Notes: generated from the letters alone by a model not told the origin. Positions 27,891-38,247 are shown, counted from the first letter of the stretch. The stretch is 64,000 nucleotides of DNA from Rhizobium terricola (GCF_012927355.1 NZ_JABBGK010000001.1:1296649-1360648); one strand, 5' to 3'. Translations and numbers: made by a program.

Positions 27891-28511
27891 TCAGCCGACG
27901 AGGTTGGGGAGCCCCATGGCAATCGCCAACACGCCGAAGACCAGCAGAACGACGCCCGAAACCCTCGATACCCAGAGAGAAAAGGCCGCTGGCAAACGAT
28001 GATGGAGCACCGCGACCAGCCCCGACAGGAAGATCCACCACGACATGGAACCCACGAAGACACCGGCAACCAGCATCCCCACGCCTTCTCCCTCTCCCGC
28101 GAGGCCGAGGCCGGCGAAGATCGCGGCGAACGAAAGGATCGTCGCCGGGTTGGCGATGGTCAGGACGAAAGTCGCTGCGGTCGTTGCCAAAAGCCCCCGC
28201 GCGCCGGTCCTCGCCGCGGTCACCTCGCCGCGCGGGCGAAAGCTCTGGAAGCCGAGCCACAGCAGGAAGGCGCCGCCGACGAGTTGCAGCGGCAGCGCGA
28301 TCGTGTCGAGGAGGACGGCAAAGGCCGCAAAGCCGGCCGCCGCCATCAGCGCATAGGCGCCGTCGGCCAGCGCCGTTCCGAGGCCGCCCGCGACACCGGC
28401 CCAGAAGCCGCGCTCAAGCGTGCGGGAAATGCAAAGGGCGCCGATCGGCCCCAGCGGAGCGGCGATGGCGAGGCCGAGCAGCATGCCCTTGCCGAAGAAA
28501 AGCAGGCTCAT
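27891..28511 (-). CDS. LysE-family amino acid exporter
   Basis: 206 residues with six hydrophobic helices. The N-terminal GLAIAAPLGPIGALCISRTL is the LysE/RhtB signature, and LTIANPATILSFAAIFAGLG repeats it in the second half. Such proteins expel lysine, arginine or other amino acids. Its ATG overlaps the stop of an Lrp/AsnC-type regulator (ATGA), a frequent pairing in which the regulator senses the exported amino acid. Confidence 0.9.
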   Translation of the reverse strand: MSLLFFGKGMLLGLAIAAPLGPIGALCISRTLERGFWAGVAGGLGTALADGAYALMAAAGFAAFAVLLDTIALPLQLVGGAFLLWLGFQSFRPRGEVTAARTGARGLLATTAATFVLTIANPATILSFAAIFAGLGLAGEGEGVGMLVAGVFVGSMSWWIFLSGLVAVLHHRLPAAFSLWVSRVSGVVLLVFGVLAIAMGLPNLVG

Positions 28512-28963
28512 GACCTCTCCTCCGCCGGGGTAAAGCCGCGCTCGACCGCCGTCGAAAGCGCGATCATGGTCTCGCTGCGGGCAAGGAAGCGATGCGCCTT
28601 CAGCTCGCCGAGAAAGGCCTCGAGCGCCGCCAGGTCGGGAATCCGGACCTTGAGCATGTAGGACCAACCTCCCGTAACGTGATGGCATTCCGCAACGGAG
28701 GGATGCTGCGCCACGAAAGCCTTGAAGGCCGGCTCACCCGCCTCGTAGTCAAGCGCGACCAGCACGAAAGCGGTCACGCCGAGGCCGAGCGCCGCATGAT
28801 CGGCATCGACGGTGAAACGCCGGATGACACCCGAGGTGGTCAGCCGGCGTATCCGTTCGTTGACGGCGGAAGCCGACAGCCCGACCGCTTCACCGATATC
28901 GGCGAGCGAGCGGCGGGCGTCTTCCGCAAGAAGGGCAGTGATTTTCTTGTCAATGATATCCAT
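28508..28963 (-). CDS. Lrp/AsnC-family transcriptional regulator
   Basis: 151 residues. The N-terminal helix-turn-helix (ARRSLADIGEAVGLSASAVN, then RIRRLTTSGVI) and the C-terminal RAM ligand-binding domain (VAECHHVTGGWSYMLKVRI) are clear. ATG 28963 gives the family start MDIIDKKI; in-frame codons upstream run into an AT-rich promoter region and are rejected. It probably controls the coupled LysE exporter in response to an amino acid. Confidence 0.92.
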   Translation of the reverse strand: MDIIDKKITALLAEDARRSLADIGEAVGLSASAVNERIRRLTTSGVIRRFTVDADHAALGLGVTAFVLVALDYEAGEPAFKAFVAQHPSVAECHHVTGGWSYMLKVRIPDLAALEAFLGELKAHRFLARSETMIALSTAVERGFTPAEERS

Positions 28964-29061
28964 GACCGCAAGATATGCGTCGAACCTCGCGTAATCAACA
29001 TATTTTGCTGAATATATGTAGTCAGCCACATTATTTTCTGTCGACACCCTCCGGAACCGCA

Positions 29062-29093
29062 CAAAAAAAGCCCGGTCAAAGACCGGGCTTGTG
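29062..29093 (-). terminator. Intrinsic terminator of the suf operon
   Basis: On the minus strand AAGCCCGGTC and GACCGGGCTT pair around TTT and are followed by TTTTTTTGTG. It lies just after the sufA stop. Confidence 0.9.
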
Positions 29094-29116
29094 CTTCCGA
29101 TTGGGTTCGATGTGAA

Positions 29117-29509
29117 CTAGCCGGCGAGCGCGGCGTCCTGTTTCTGGCGGGCGAGTTCCGCGAGATCGGCGGCCTTCAGCTCGACCGATTCGCCGCAGCC
29201 GCAGGCCGAGGTCTGGTTAGGATTGCTGAAGGTGAAGCCGGACCGCAGCTTGGTGGTCTCGAAATCCATCTGCGTTCCGAGCAGATAAAGGACTGCGGCC
29301 GGATCGACCCAGACGCTTGCGCCATCGCGCTCGATCAGGTCGTCCTTCGGGTTCGGCTCGGTCACCAGATCGATGGTGTACTCCATCCCGGCGCAACCAC
29401 CCTTCTTGATGCCGACACGCACACCCCTGGCGTCCGGTCCGGAATTTTCAATGATCGCGCGGACGCGGGCTGCTGCCGCATCCGTCATGGTCATCACCTG
29501 AAAGCCCAT
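29117..29509 (-). CDS. sufA: Fe-S cluster A-type carrier
   Basis: 130 residues of the HesB/IscA family. The three cluster-ligand cysteines lie in GGCAGMEY (about residue 39) and in ACGCGES (about 103-105). A-type carriers receive clusters from the SufBCD scaffold and pass them to target proteins. It is the last gene of the suf operon, followed by an intrinsic terminator. The N-terminal MGFQVMTMTDAAAARVR allows a later start at the second or third Met. Confidence 0.93.
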   Translation of the reverse strand: MGFQVMTMTDAAAARVRAIIENSGPDARGVRVGIKKGGCAGMEYTIDLVTEPNPKDDLIERDGASVWVDPAAVLYLLGTQMDFETTKLRSGFTFSNPNQTSACGCGESVELKAADLAELARQKQDAALAG

Positions 29510-29588
29510 TTCGTTTCTCCAATCGCCTCCGGGTTCAAGGCCCGTGGTTTCGCGAGTCTACCAAATGTAGTGGGCGACTTGTCTTCTA

Positions 29589-29969
29589 TCAATACCAGCC
29601 GACGGCGACCTGCGCTTCTTCCGACATGCGGTCGGGGGTCCACGGCGGATCGAAGGTCATCTCGACCTCGACGCCGGAAACACCTTCGACCGCACCGACG
29701 GCATTCTGCACCCAGCCCGGCATCTCGCCGGCGACCGGGCATCCGGGGGCCGTCAGCGTCATCATGATCTTGACCATGCGATCGTCGTCGATGTCGATCT
29801 TGTAGATCAGCCCGAGCTCGAAGATGTCGGCCGGAATTTCCGGGTCGTAGACCGTCTTCAGCGCCGCTATGATGTCGTCGCTGAGGCGTGCCACCTCGTC
29901 CTGGGGAATCGCAGTGTGGACGATCCCGTCGCGGACGTCCGGCTTCATTTCGCTTTCGTTGACGCTCAT
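29589..29969 (-). CDS. SufT-like MIP18/DUF59 Fe-S assembly factor
   Basis: 126 residues. The DUF59 core VYDPEIPADIFELGLIYKID and the conserved cysteine in LTAPGCPVAGEMP are present, followed by VEVEMTFDPPWTPDRMS. Members help mature Fe-S proteins and are regular neighbours of suf genes. A longer frame runs upstream into sufS; ATG 29969 is chosen to fit the 10-nt gap after that gene and the family length. Confidence 0.92.
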   Translation of the reverse strand: MSVNESEMKPDVRDGIVHTAIPQDEVARLSDDIIAALKTVYDPEIPADIFELGLIYKIDIDDDRMVKIMMTLTAPGCPVAGEMPGWVQNAVGAVEGVSGVEVEMTFDPPWTPDRMSEEAQVAVGWY

Positions 29970-29979
29970 CGACGTTTCC

Positions 29980-31224
29980 TCACGCGAAAAAGGTGCGGGC
30001 ATGGTCGAGCGCATCAGCGAGCGCATCGACTTCCGCACGGGTGTTGTAGAGACCGAAGGAGGCCCGGCAGGTCGAAGTGACCCCGAAGCGGGCGAGCAGC
30101 GGCTGGGCACAATGGGTTCCGGCGCGAACGGCAACGCCGCGGCGGTCGATCAGCATCGACACGTCATGGGCGTGGATGCCGGCAAGCTCGAAGGAGAATA
30201 TCGCGCCCTTGTCGGGGGCATTGCCGATGATCCGCAGGGAGTTGATCGCCGAAAGCCTTTCATGAGCATAGGCGCGCAGGCCTTCCTCATGGGCAGCGAT
30301 CGTGGCACGACCCAGACCTTCCATGTAGTCTAGCGCATAGCCAAGCCCGATCGCCTGGACGATCGGCGGCGTGCCAGCCTCGAAGCGATGCGGCGGGTCG
30401 TTGTAGGTGACATTGTCTTCCGTCACCTCGACGATCATCTCGCCACCGCCCATGAAGGGCCGCATCTCAGCCAACCGTTCCTTCTTGCCGTAGAGCACGC
30501 CGATGCCGGAGGGACCGTAGAGCTTGTGGCCGGTGATCGCATACCAGTCGCAATCGAGATCCTGGACGTCGACCGGCATGTGGACGGCACCCTGCGACCC
30601 GTCGACCATCACCGGAATGCCGCGTGCATGGGCGATCCGGCAGACTTCCTTGATCGGCACGACGGTGCCGAGCGCGTTCGACATGTGGGTGATCGCGACG
30701 AGCTTGGTGCGCTCCGTCAGGCATTTCTCGAAGGCCTCGAGATCGAAGGAACCATCGTCATGAACCGGAGCCCAGACCAGCTTGGCACCCTGCCGTTCCC
30801 GGATGAAGTGCCAGGGCACGATGTTGGAGTGATGCTCCATGATGGAGAGCACGATCTCGTCGCCCTCGCCGATATGGGTCATGCCCCAGCCATAGGCGAC
30901 CGTGTTGATCGCCTCGGTGGACGATTTGGTGAAGACGAGCTCGTCGAGCGAACCCGCGTTCAGGAAACGGCGCACCTTTTCGCGCGCCGCCTCATAGGCG
31001 TCCGTCGCGGCATTCGACAGGAAATGCAGGCCGCGATGAACGTTGGCATATTCGTTCGAATAGGCATGCGCCACCGCATCGATCACCAGCTTCGGCTTCT
31101 GCGCCGAGGCGGCATTGTCGAGGTAGACCAGCGGCTTGCCGTAGACTTCACGCGACAGGATCGGGAAGTCGCGGCGGACGGCCGCGACGTCATATCCAGC
31201 CTGTGCGGGCAGATGATCAGCCAT
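29980..31224 (-). CDS. sufS: Cysteine desulfurase SufS (group II)
   Basis: 414 residues. The PLP lysine is in AITGHKLYGPSGIGVLYG and the persulfide cysteine in VRAGTHCAQPLL, with the short active-site loop of group II enzymes. It takes sulfur from cysteine for the SufBCD scaffold, usually with a SufE-type partner, which is not in this window. ATG 31224 overlaps the sufD end by 8 nt. Confidence 0.96.
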   Translation of the reverse strand: MADHLPAQAGYDVAAVRRDFPILSREVYGKPLVYLDNAASAQKPKLVIDAVAHAYSNEYANVHRGLHFLSNAATDAYEAAREKVRRFLNAGSLDELVFTKSSTEAINTVAYGWGMTHIGEGDEIVLSIMEHHSNIVPWHFIRERQGAKLVWAPVHDDGSFDLEAFEKCLTERTKLVAITHMSNALGTVVPIKEVCRIAHARGIPVMVDGSQGAVHMPVDVQDLDCDWYAITGHKLYGPSGIGVLYGKKERLAEMRPFMGGGEMIVEVTEDNVTYNDPPHRFEAGTPPIVQAIGLGYALDYMEGLGRATIAAHEEGLRAYAHERLSAINSLRIIGNAPDKGAIFSFELAGIHAHDVSMLIDRRGVAVRAGTHCAQPLLARFGVTSTCRASFGLYNTRAEVDALADALDHARTFFA

Positions 31225-32494
31225 GATGTTCCAGCCAGTCGGTGATGAGCGCTTCAAGTGCTTCGACCAGCGCCTCGTCTTCCAGTTCCTCGACGATCTC
31301 GGCGACGAAACCGTTGATCAGCAGGGCCCGCGCCTTCTTCTCCGGAATGCCGCGCGACATCAGGTAGTAGAGGTGGGTCTTCTGAATATCGGCAACCGTC
31401 GCGCCATGGGCGCACTGCACGTCGTCGGCGAAGATTTCCAGCTCGGGCTTGACCGAGAACTCGGCATCGTCCGACATCAGCAGCGTGTTGCAGGCCATGC
31501 GGGCATCGGTCTTCTGGGCATCGGGCGCAACCCGGATCATGCCCTGGAAGACGCCGCGGGCGCGGTCGAACACGACGCTGCGGATGATTTCCGTCGAGGT
31601 CGTGTTCGGCACGTCGTGGCCGAGCGTCATCGTCACGTCGGTGTGGCTCTCGCCGCCGAGGAGGTTGACGCCGCGGAGCGTGAAATCCGCCCCCTCGCCG
31701 ACCGTCTTCACATGCACTTCCTGGCGCACCAGCTTGCCGCCGGCATTGATGACGAACAGCCGGAACTTCGCATCCGCGCCAAGATCGGCGCGGATCTGGC
31801 CGAGATGGCTGTCGGCATCGCCTTCGCCCTGGAGGATGATCCAGGTCACTTCCGCGCCGTCTTCGACCTTCAGGTCGGCAACGACGGAGGCGAGTGCGGC
31901 AGCGTCGCTCTGGCCGATGTGGCGCTCGATCACCGTCGCCTTCGAGCCCTTGCCGAACACGGTCGGGAAGCGCAGGTGGACGTGGCCGGCCGCGTGAACC
32001 GACTGCAATTCGATCGGAGCCTCGATCTCCGCATCGGCGGCGATGTCGAGAACATAGCCGTCGCGCACGAAGGCGCCGTTGATGCGGCCGATGGTGTCGT
32101 CACCGTTGAAGGCGGTCAGGCCTTCCGCCGCCTCACCACTCAACAGTGCGTCGCGGTAGAGCGAGACGCTCAGGCCTTCCGGCAGCGCGGCCGGCGCCTT
32201 GGCGACGCCCTGCAGGACCTGCAGCACGGTCGCTCCGGTAACGAGCGGGGAAACGCCGTCGGCCACGGCCTGCGGTGCGTCGGCCGGCAGAGCGCGCAGA
32301 AGCGTCTTCAGGTCGGTGTAGTGGAAGGTCTCGACGCGGCGCGTCGGCAGGCCCTGGCGCTTCAGCGCATCGAAGAGATCGTCTCGCTTCGAGATCACGG
32401 CGCCGTCGCCCGGCAGGCTGCCAATCTGGCTGGCATAGGCGTCGATGAGCTGGGTCTCGGCTGCGGTGAGCCGGTTGGCCGCTTGCAAGGTCAT
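31217..32494 (-). CDS. sufD: Fe-S assembly scaffold subunit SufD
   Basis: 425 residues. The C-terminal SUF core appears in ARGVFQGMIRVAPDAQKTDA, then CNTLLMSDDAEFSVKPELEI and DDVQCAHGATV, where the histidine is functionally important in SufD. It forms the SufBC2D complex with its neighbours. It starts 30 nt after sufC. Confidence 0.95.
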   Translation of the reverse strand: MTLQAANRLTAAETQLIDAYASQIGSLPGDGAVISKRDDLFDALKRQGLPTRRVETFHYTDLKTLLRALPADAPQAVADGVSPLVTGATVLQVLQGVAKAPAALPEGLSVSLYRDALLSGEAAEGLTAFNGDDTIGRINGAFVRDGYVLDIAADAEIEAPIELQSVHAAGHVHLRFPTVFGKGSKATVIERHIGQSDAAALASVVADLKVEDGAEVTWIILQGEGDADSHLGQIRADLGADAKFRLFVINAGGKLVRQEVHVKTVGEGADFTLRGVNLLGGESHTDVTMTLGHDVPNTTSTEIIRSVVFDRARGVFQGMIRVAPDAQKTDARMACNTLLMSDDAEFSVKPELEIFADDVQCAHGATVADIQKTHLYYLMSRGIPEKKARALLINGFVAEIVEELEDEALVEALEALITDWLEHHG

Positions 32495-32524
32495 CGTTGC
32501 AACTCCTTCAAACTCGGCCCGAAC

Positions 32525-33280
32525 TCAGGCGGCCTGCCCGGTGATGTCGGCATAACCATTGGCTTCCAGCTCGAGTGCCAGCGACTTGTCGCCGGTCTTG
32601 ACGATCTGGCCCTTGTAGAGGACGTGGACCGTATCCGGCACAATGTAGTCGAGCAGGCGCTGGTAGTGGGTGATCACGACGGTTGCGCGATCCGGGCGCT
32701 TCAGCGCGTTGACGCCGTCGGCGACGATCTTCAGGGCGTCGATGTCGAGGCCGCTGTCGGTTTCGTCGAGGATGCAGAGCTTCGGCTCGAGCAGCGCCAT
32801 CTGCAGGATCTCGGCGCGCTTCTTCTCACCGCCGGAGAAGCCGACGTTGAGCGGACGCTTCAGCATGTCCGGGTTGATCTTCAGTTCGGCAGCCGCTTCC
32901 TTGACACGACGCATGAATTCCGGCGTCGTCAGTTCGTCCTCGCCGCGGGCCTTGCGCTGCGAGTTCATCGCAACCTTCAGGAACTGCATGGTGGCGACGC
33001 CCGGGATTTCGACCGGATACTGGAAGGCGAGGAAGATGCCCTTGGCGGCGCGCTCGGCCGGATCGAGCTCGAGAATGCTCTCGCCGTTGTAGAGAATGTC
33101 GCCTTCGGTGACTTCGTAGTCCTCGCGGCCCGACAGGATGTAGGAGAGCGTCGACTTGCCGGAGCCGTTCGGCCCCATGATGGCAGCGACTTCGCCGGCC
33201 TTCACGGTCAGGTTCAGGCCGCGGATGATCTCGGTGCCGTCTTCGGCGATGCGGGCATGGAGGTTTCTGATTTCAAGCAT
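32525..33280 (-). CDS. sufC: Fe-S assembly ATPase SufC
   Basis: 251 residues. ABC ATPase motifs occur in order: Walker A GPNGSGKST (about residue 36), the signature LNVGFSGGEKKRAEIL, and Walker B LCILDETDSGLDIDALK. SufC powers conformational change of the SufBD scaffold in the cytoplasm and is not a transporter. Confidence 0.96.
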   Translation of the reverse strand: MLEIRNLHARIAEDGTEIIRGLNLTVKAGEVAAIMGPNGSGKSTLSYILSGREDYEVTEGDILYNGESILELDPAERAAKGIFLAFQYPVEIPGVATMQFLKVAMNSQRKARGEDELTTPEFMRRVKEAAAELKINPDMLKRPLNVGFSGGEKKRAEILQMALLEPKLCILDETDSGLDIDALKIVADGVNALKRPDRATVVITHYQRLLDYIVPDTVHVLYKGQIVKTGDKSLALELEANGYADITGQAA

Positions 33281-33295
33281 GTCTGTGTTCCTGTT

Positions 33296-33508
33296 TCAGG
33301 CAGCCGGATCACTTCGACCGCGTGTAAGAATGATGAGCAGCCCCCGCCAGATCATTTCCAACCAGTTGTTGGAATAGAAGGCGACGAAGAGAATTAGGAG
33401 GACCCAAGAAATCAGGAAAACCTGCGAGGATCGCCTGCCAATGGCCTGCATCCTCTTCTTGAGATACTTATGCTCCTGCTTCTTCGTCTCGGACGTCTCC
33501 GTTTCCAT
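33296..33508 (-). CDS. Small membrane protein inside the suf operon
   Basis: 70 residues. A charged N-terminus (ETKKQEHKYLKKRMQ) is followed by a hydrophobic helix (VFLISWVLLILFVAF) and a second short apolar run (MIWRGLLIILT). It lies between sufB and sufC, with gaps of only 21 and 15 nt, so it is co-transcribed with them. No family was recognised. Small hypothetical genes at this position occur in related genomes as far as I remember, but no function is known to me. Confidence 0.68.
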   Translation of the reverse strand: METETSETKKQEHKYLKKRMQAIGRRSSQVFLISWVLLILFVAFYSNNWLEMIWRGLLIILTRGRSDPAA

Positions 33509-33529
33509 CAGTGGCGTTTCAAGCCGACA

Positions 33530-34999
<1,470 letters not shown>

Positions 35000-35144
35000 T
35001 CGCGTTCTCCAATCTTGCCGGGTCAAAGTCCGGCAGCTTGTCAACGTTTGAAGCGGAAACCCGCCCTTATGTAGTCGCCAAAGGCGTGTTTTTCACCCCT
35101 TATGGCAAGGAGAAAATTGGGTTTTGCCAATTTTTCCCTGTCTT

Positions 35145-36311
35145 TCATGCCGCCGCGCCGGAAATCTTCCGGCGTGCGGCAATCCTTGTAAATATCTCGA
35201 CTGCGCGATCGATTTCCTCGACCGTGGTCGCAGCCCCCAGCGAGATGCGCAAGGCGCCGGTCTTGGCATCCTGGCCCATGGCGGTCAGCACATGGCTCGC
35301 ACCGACCTTGCCCGACGAACAGGCAGCGCCCGCCGAGAGGGCGACGCCTTCCAGATCGAAGGCGATCTGCCCGGTCTCCGCCTTCAGCCCCGGCAGGGTG
35401 AAAAAACTCGTGTTTGCCACCCGCGCTACACCCGCCCCGTGGACGACAAGGTCCGGAGCCGCGTTTCGCATGCCTGCTTCGAGGCGGTCGCGCAAGGCGC
35501 CGATTGCCGCATTCCGTTCGTCGAGGCCGTCCCGCGCCCAGGCGGCGGCGGCTCCGAAACCGGCGATCGCGGCCACGTTTTCCGTTCCGGCGCGATGACC
35601 CTTTTCCTGGCCTCCGCCGCGCACCAGCGGAGACGGCATCAGGGTCTCGCCACGGGCGATCAGGGCGCCCGCCCCTTTCGGTCCGCCGATCTTGTGGGCC
35701 GACAGGATGAGGAAATCGGCGCCGAGATCGTCGATGTCGAGGGCAATCCGGCCGGCGGCCTGAACGCCGTCGACGAGAATGAGACCGCCACGGGCGTGAA
35801 CGAGGCGAGCTGCCTCCCGGACCGGCTGAACGATGCCCGTCTCGTTGTTGACCGCCATGACGGCGACCATCGGAAGGCCGGCCGTGCCGTCATGGGCCGC
35901 GAGAAGCGCTTCGAGGGCCGCAAGATCGATAAGGCCCGAGGGCGTCACCGGGATCTCGCCGACCTGGCCCGGGGCGAAACGTCCACCTTCGCGAACCGCC
36001 GGATGCTCGATGGCCGATACATAAAGCCGGCCGATCGCCAGCGGCGCCTTGCCCATCCGGAACACCGGAGACAGCACCAGATTGGCCGCCTCGGTCGCGC
36101 TCGCGGTCAAGACGACATTGGGGGCCGTCGCGCCGACAAGTGCGGCGACCTCGCGCCGTGCCGCCTCGATCACCGCGCGGGCGGCGCGCCCCTCGGCATG
36201 GACGGAAGACGGATTGCCGGTCAAAGCCAGGGCGGAGATCATAGCCTGCCGCGCGCCCTCCAGAAGAGGGGCGGTCGCATTCCAGTCGAGGTAGATGCGG
36301 TCCTTGGCCAT
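35145..36311 (-). CDS. Cysteine desulfurase, IscS/NifS type (group I)
   Basis: 388 residues. It starts MAKDRIYLDWNATAPL, has the PLP lysine in ILSAHKIGGPKGAGALIARG and the catalytic cysteine in ALSAGAACSSGKVGAS, the longer loop of group I enzymes. It is therefore distinct from SufS in the same operon. It may supply sulfur for Fe-S clusters or tRNA thiolation. It is the first gene of the suf transcript, downstream of an ICE-like site. Confidence 0.93.
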   Translation of the reverse strand: MAKDRIYLDWNATAPLLEGARQAMISALALTGNPSSVHAEGRAARAVIEAARREVAALVGATAPNVVLTASATEAANLVLSPVFRMGKAPLAIGRLYVSAIEHPAVREGGRFAPGQVGEIPVTPSGLIDLAALEALLAAHDGTAGLPMVAVMAVNNETGIVQPVREAARLVHARGGLILVDGVQAAGRIALDIDDLGADFLILSAHKIGGPKGAGALIARGETLMPSPLVRGGGQEKGHRAGTENVAAIAGFGAAAAWARDGLDERNAAIGALRDRLEAGMRNAAPDLVVHGAGVARVANTSFFTLPGLKAETGQIAFDLEGVALSAGAACSSGKVGASHVLTAMGQDAKTGALRISLGAATTVEEIDRAVEIFTRIAARRKISGAAA

Positions 36312-36417
36312 GTCACACTAGCGACGCAGTCCCCGTCGCGGGAAAGCGCATTTTCCTTGAAATTTCCGTCGGGCTTGTCCTATGACACGTTCGACCATGG
36401 ATGGACAGCCAATCCAG

Positions 36418-36434
36418 TTTCGAACGGTTCTAAA
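36418..36434. promoter_or_regulatory. ICE-like operator for the iron regulator Irr
   Basis: TTTCGAACGGTTCTAAA matches the rhizobial iron control element TTTAGAA-N3-TTCTAAA in 13 of 14 defined bases. It is 107 nt upstream of the first gene of the suf run and 93 nt before the divergent hydrolase. Confidence 0.65.
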
Positions 36435-36449
36435 TTGCGTTTTATGAAA

Positions 36450-36473
36450 GTTGACTGGACTCGTCAAGTCAAC
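36450..36473. promoter_or_regulatory. Inverted repeat containing a TGA-N9-TCA (RirA IRO-like) motif
   Basis: GTTGACT and AGTCAAC form a 7-bp dyad (36450-36473). Inside it TGA-N9-TCA (36452-36466) fits the short consensus reported for the rhizobial iron-responsive operator. The core motif is low in information. Confidence 0.4.
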
Positions 36474-36526
36474 GAACTGAAATGCGTTTCGAAGAACCCC
36501 AAAAACCTGCAGGGACCGGAGTTTCA

Positions 36527-37204
36527 ATGCCCGAAGTGATTTTTAACGGCCCGGCGGGCCGCCTCGAGGGACGTTACCAGCCTTCAAAGGAAAAGAGCGC
36601 GCCGATCGCGATCATCCTGCATCCGCATCCGCAGTTCGGCGGCACGATGAACAACCAGATCGTCTACCAGCTCTTCTACATGTTCCAGAAGCGCGGCTTC
36701 ACGACGCTTCGCTTCAACTTCCGCGGCATCGGCCGCAGCCAGGGTGAATTCGACCACGGTGCCGGCGAGCTTTCCGATGCCGCGTCGGCGCTCGACTGGG
36801 TGCAGAGCCTGCATCCGGATTCCAAGAGCTGCTGGGTCGCCGGCTATTCCTTCGGCGCCTGGATCGGCATGCAGCTTTTGATGCGCCGTCCGGAGATCGA
36901 AGGCTTCATGTCGATCGCGCCGCAGCCGAACACCTACGACTTCTCCTTCCTCGCCCCCTGCCCGTCGTCCGGCCTCATCATCCACGGGGATTCGGACAAG
37001 GTTGCTCCGGAAAAGGACGTCCAGGGCCTCGTCGACAAGCTCAAGACCCAGAAGGGCATCCTGATCACGCACAAGACCGTGCCGGGCGCCAACCACTTCT
37101 TCAACGGCCAGGTCGAAACGCTGATGGCCGAATGCGAAGAGTATCTCGACCGCCGCCTCGAAGGCGATCTGGTCCCGGAACCGGCCGCCAAGCGGATCCG
37201 CTGA
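36527..37204 (+). CDS. Alpha/beta hydrolase
   Basis: 225 residues. The nucleophile elbow is GYSFGA (GxSxG type) near residue 107, the acid lies in IHGDSDKVAPEKD, and the histidine in GANHFFNGQ near the C-terminus. HPHPQFGGTMNNQIVYQL and FNFRGIGRSQGEFDHG place it with a widespread bacterial family of putative serine esterases of unknown substrate. ATG 36527 is used because the upstream extension (15 residues) overlaps the regulatory region. A terminator follows. Confidence 0.9.
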   Translation: MPEVIFNGPAGRLEGRYQPSKEKSAPIAIILHPHPQFGGTMNNQIVYQLFYMFQKRGFTTLRFNFRGIGRSQGEFDHGAGELSDAASALDWVQSLHPDSKSCWVAGYSFGAWIGMQLLMRRPEIEGFMSIAPQPNTYDFSFLAPCPSSGLIIHGDSDKVAPEKDVQGLVDKLKTQKGILITHKTVPGANHFFNGQVETLMAECEEYLDRRLEGDLVPEPAAKRIR

Positions 37205-37228
37205 GTGCCGTTCACCGAATGCTTGCTT

Positions 37229-37260
37229 AACGCCGTCCCCAAAGGACGGCGTTTCTTTTT
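37229..37260 (+). terminator. Intrinsic terminator
   Basis: AACGCCGTCC and GGACGGCGTT form a 10-bp stem with a CCAAA loop followed by TCTTTTTT. Confidence 0.92.
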
Positions 37261-37374
37261 TGGCGCTGGGCCAGCGGCTGCCCAAGACATTCCAGGCGTT
37301 GACAAAGGACGGCAGATCGTTCTGAGTTGAACAATTGATTTATTCCTTTCCGTCAGATTGTCGATCCGGTTGCC

Positions 37375-38238
37375 ATGTCCGACACCTTTTCCTTCGATGC
37401 GATCGGCTTTGCCGGCGGCGGCAACCGCTGCTACTGGCAGAGCGGCTTCTTCAAGGCCTTTACCGAACATCATCCCCAACGACCGGGCTATTACGTTGCG
37501 GTGTCGGCGGGCGCGTATCACGGCGCGATGAACCTCGCCGGCGTGGGCGACCGGGTGCGTGAGGCCGCCTTTACCTTTGCCGAACGCAACACGCCGGACA
37601 TCGACTGGTCGCAGTTGCGGCTTGGGCGTTCGCCGCTGGTCGTCGGTGGCCTTTTCCGCGCCTTTCTCACCCAGCAGTTCGGGGAGGCGGAACTCAAGGC
37701 GCTCAAGGCCGCGCCGCCGATGCTGATCCAGCTTTCCTGCCCGCCGGCGTGGATGCCCGGCGGGATCGCCGCGCTCGGGTCGATCGCGGCCTACCAGATC
37801 GAAAAGCGCCTGACCGGCGGGGCGCATTCCAAGGCCGGCCGCTATCTCGGACTGAAACCCGCCTGGGTCTCCACGCACGACCTTGCGACGGCAGAAGATC
37901 TCGTCGACGCGATCATGGCGACCTCGTCGGTCCCTCCCTTCATGCCGGTGGGCCGGCTTTCGGGGCGCACCCATCTCGACGGCGGCCTCGTCGACAACCC
38001 GCCGACGATCCGGCTCCGGCAGAGCGAAGAAGCCGGCAAGCGCACGCTGCTGATCACCACGCGGCCCGGCCGCCTGCCCCCGCCGTCACCCGGCCGGATC
38101 GTGATCGGGCCGAGCACGGACATCCCGGTCAACAAGTTCACGGTCGGCGATGCCGCCGGGCTTCGCCACGCCTACGAAACGGGCTTGCGCGACGGCGAAG
38201 CCTTCGCGAAGAAGTTGCCGGACCTGTTCGACGCTTGA
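37375..38238 (+). CDS. Patatin-like phospholipase family protein
   Basis: 287 residues. The oxyanion glycines are GFAGGGNRC (11-19), the nucleophile Ser44 lies in YVAVSAGAYHG, and the catalytic aspartate in HLDGGLVDNPP. The usual GxSxG is AxSxG here (Ala42 in place of the first Gly). Patatin enzymes hydrolyse acyl esters of lipids. A cytoplasmic or peripheral membrane location is likely because no signal peptide is visible. No functional link with neighbours is evident. Confidence 0.85.
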   Translation: MSDTFSFDAIGFAGGGNRCYWQSGFFKAFTEHHPQRPGYYVAVSAGAYHGAMNLAGVGDRVREAAFTFAERNTPDIDWSQLRLGRSPLVVGGLFRAFLTQQFGEAELKALKAAPPMLIQLSCPPAWMPGGIAALGSIAAYQIEKRLTGGAHSKAGRYLGLKPAWVSTHDLATAEDLVDAIMATSSVPPFMPVGRLSGRTHLDGGLVDNPPTIRLRQSEEAGKRTLLITTRPGRLPPPSPGRIVIGPSTDIPVNKFTVGDAAGLRHAYETGLRDGEAFAKKLPDLFDA

Positions 38239-38247
38239 CGCGAACAT

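Noticed and set aside
31223-33397. 724-codon plus-strand frame opposite sufD and sufC
   Set aside because: Antisense shadow of two well-conserved suf genes; composition is typical of shadow frames.
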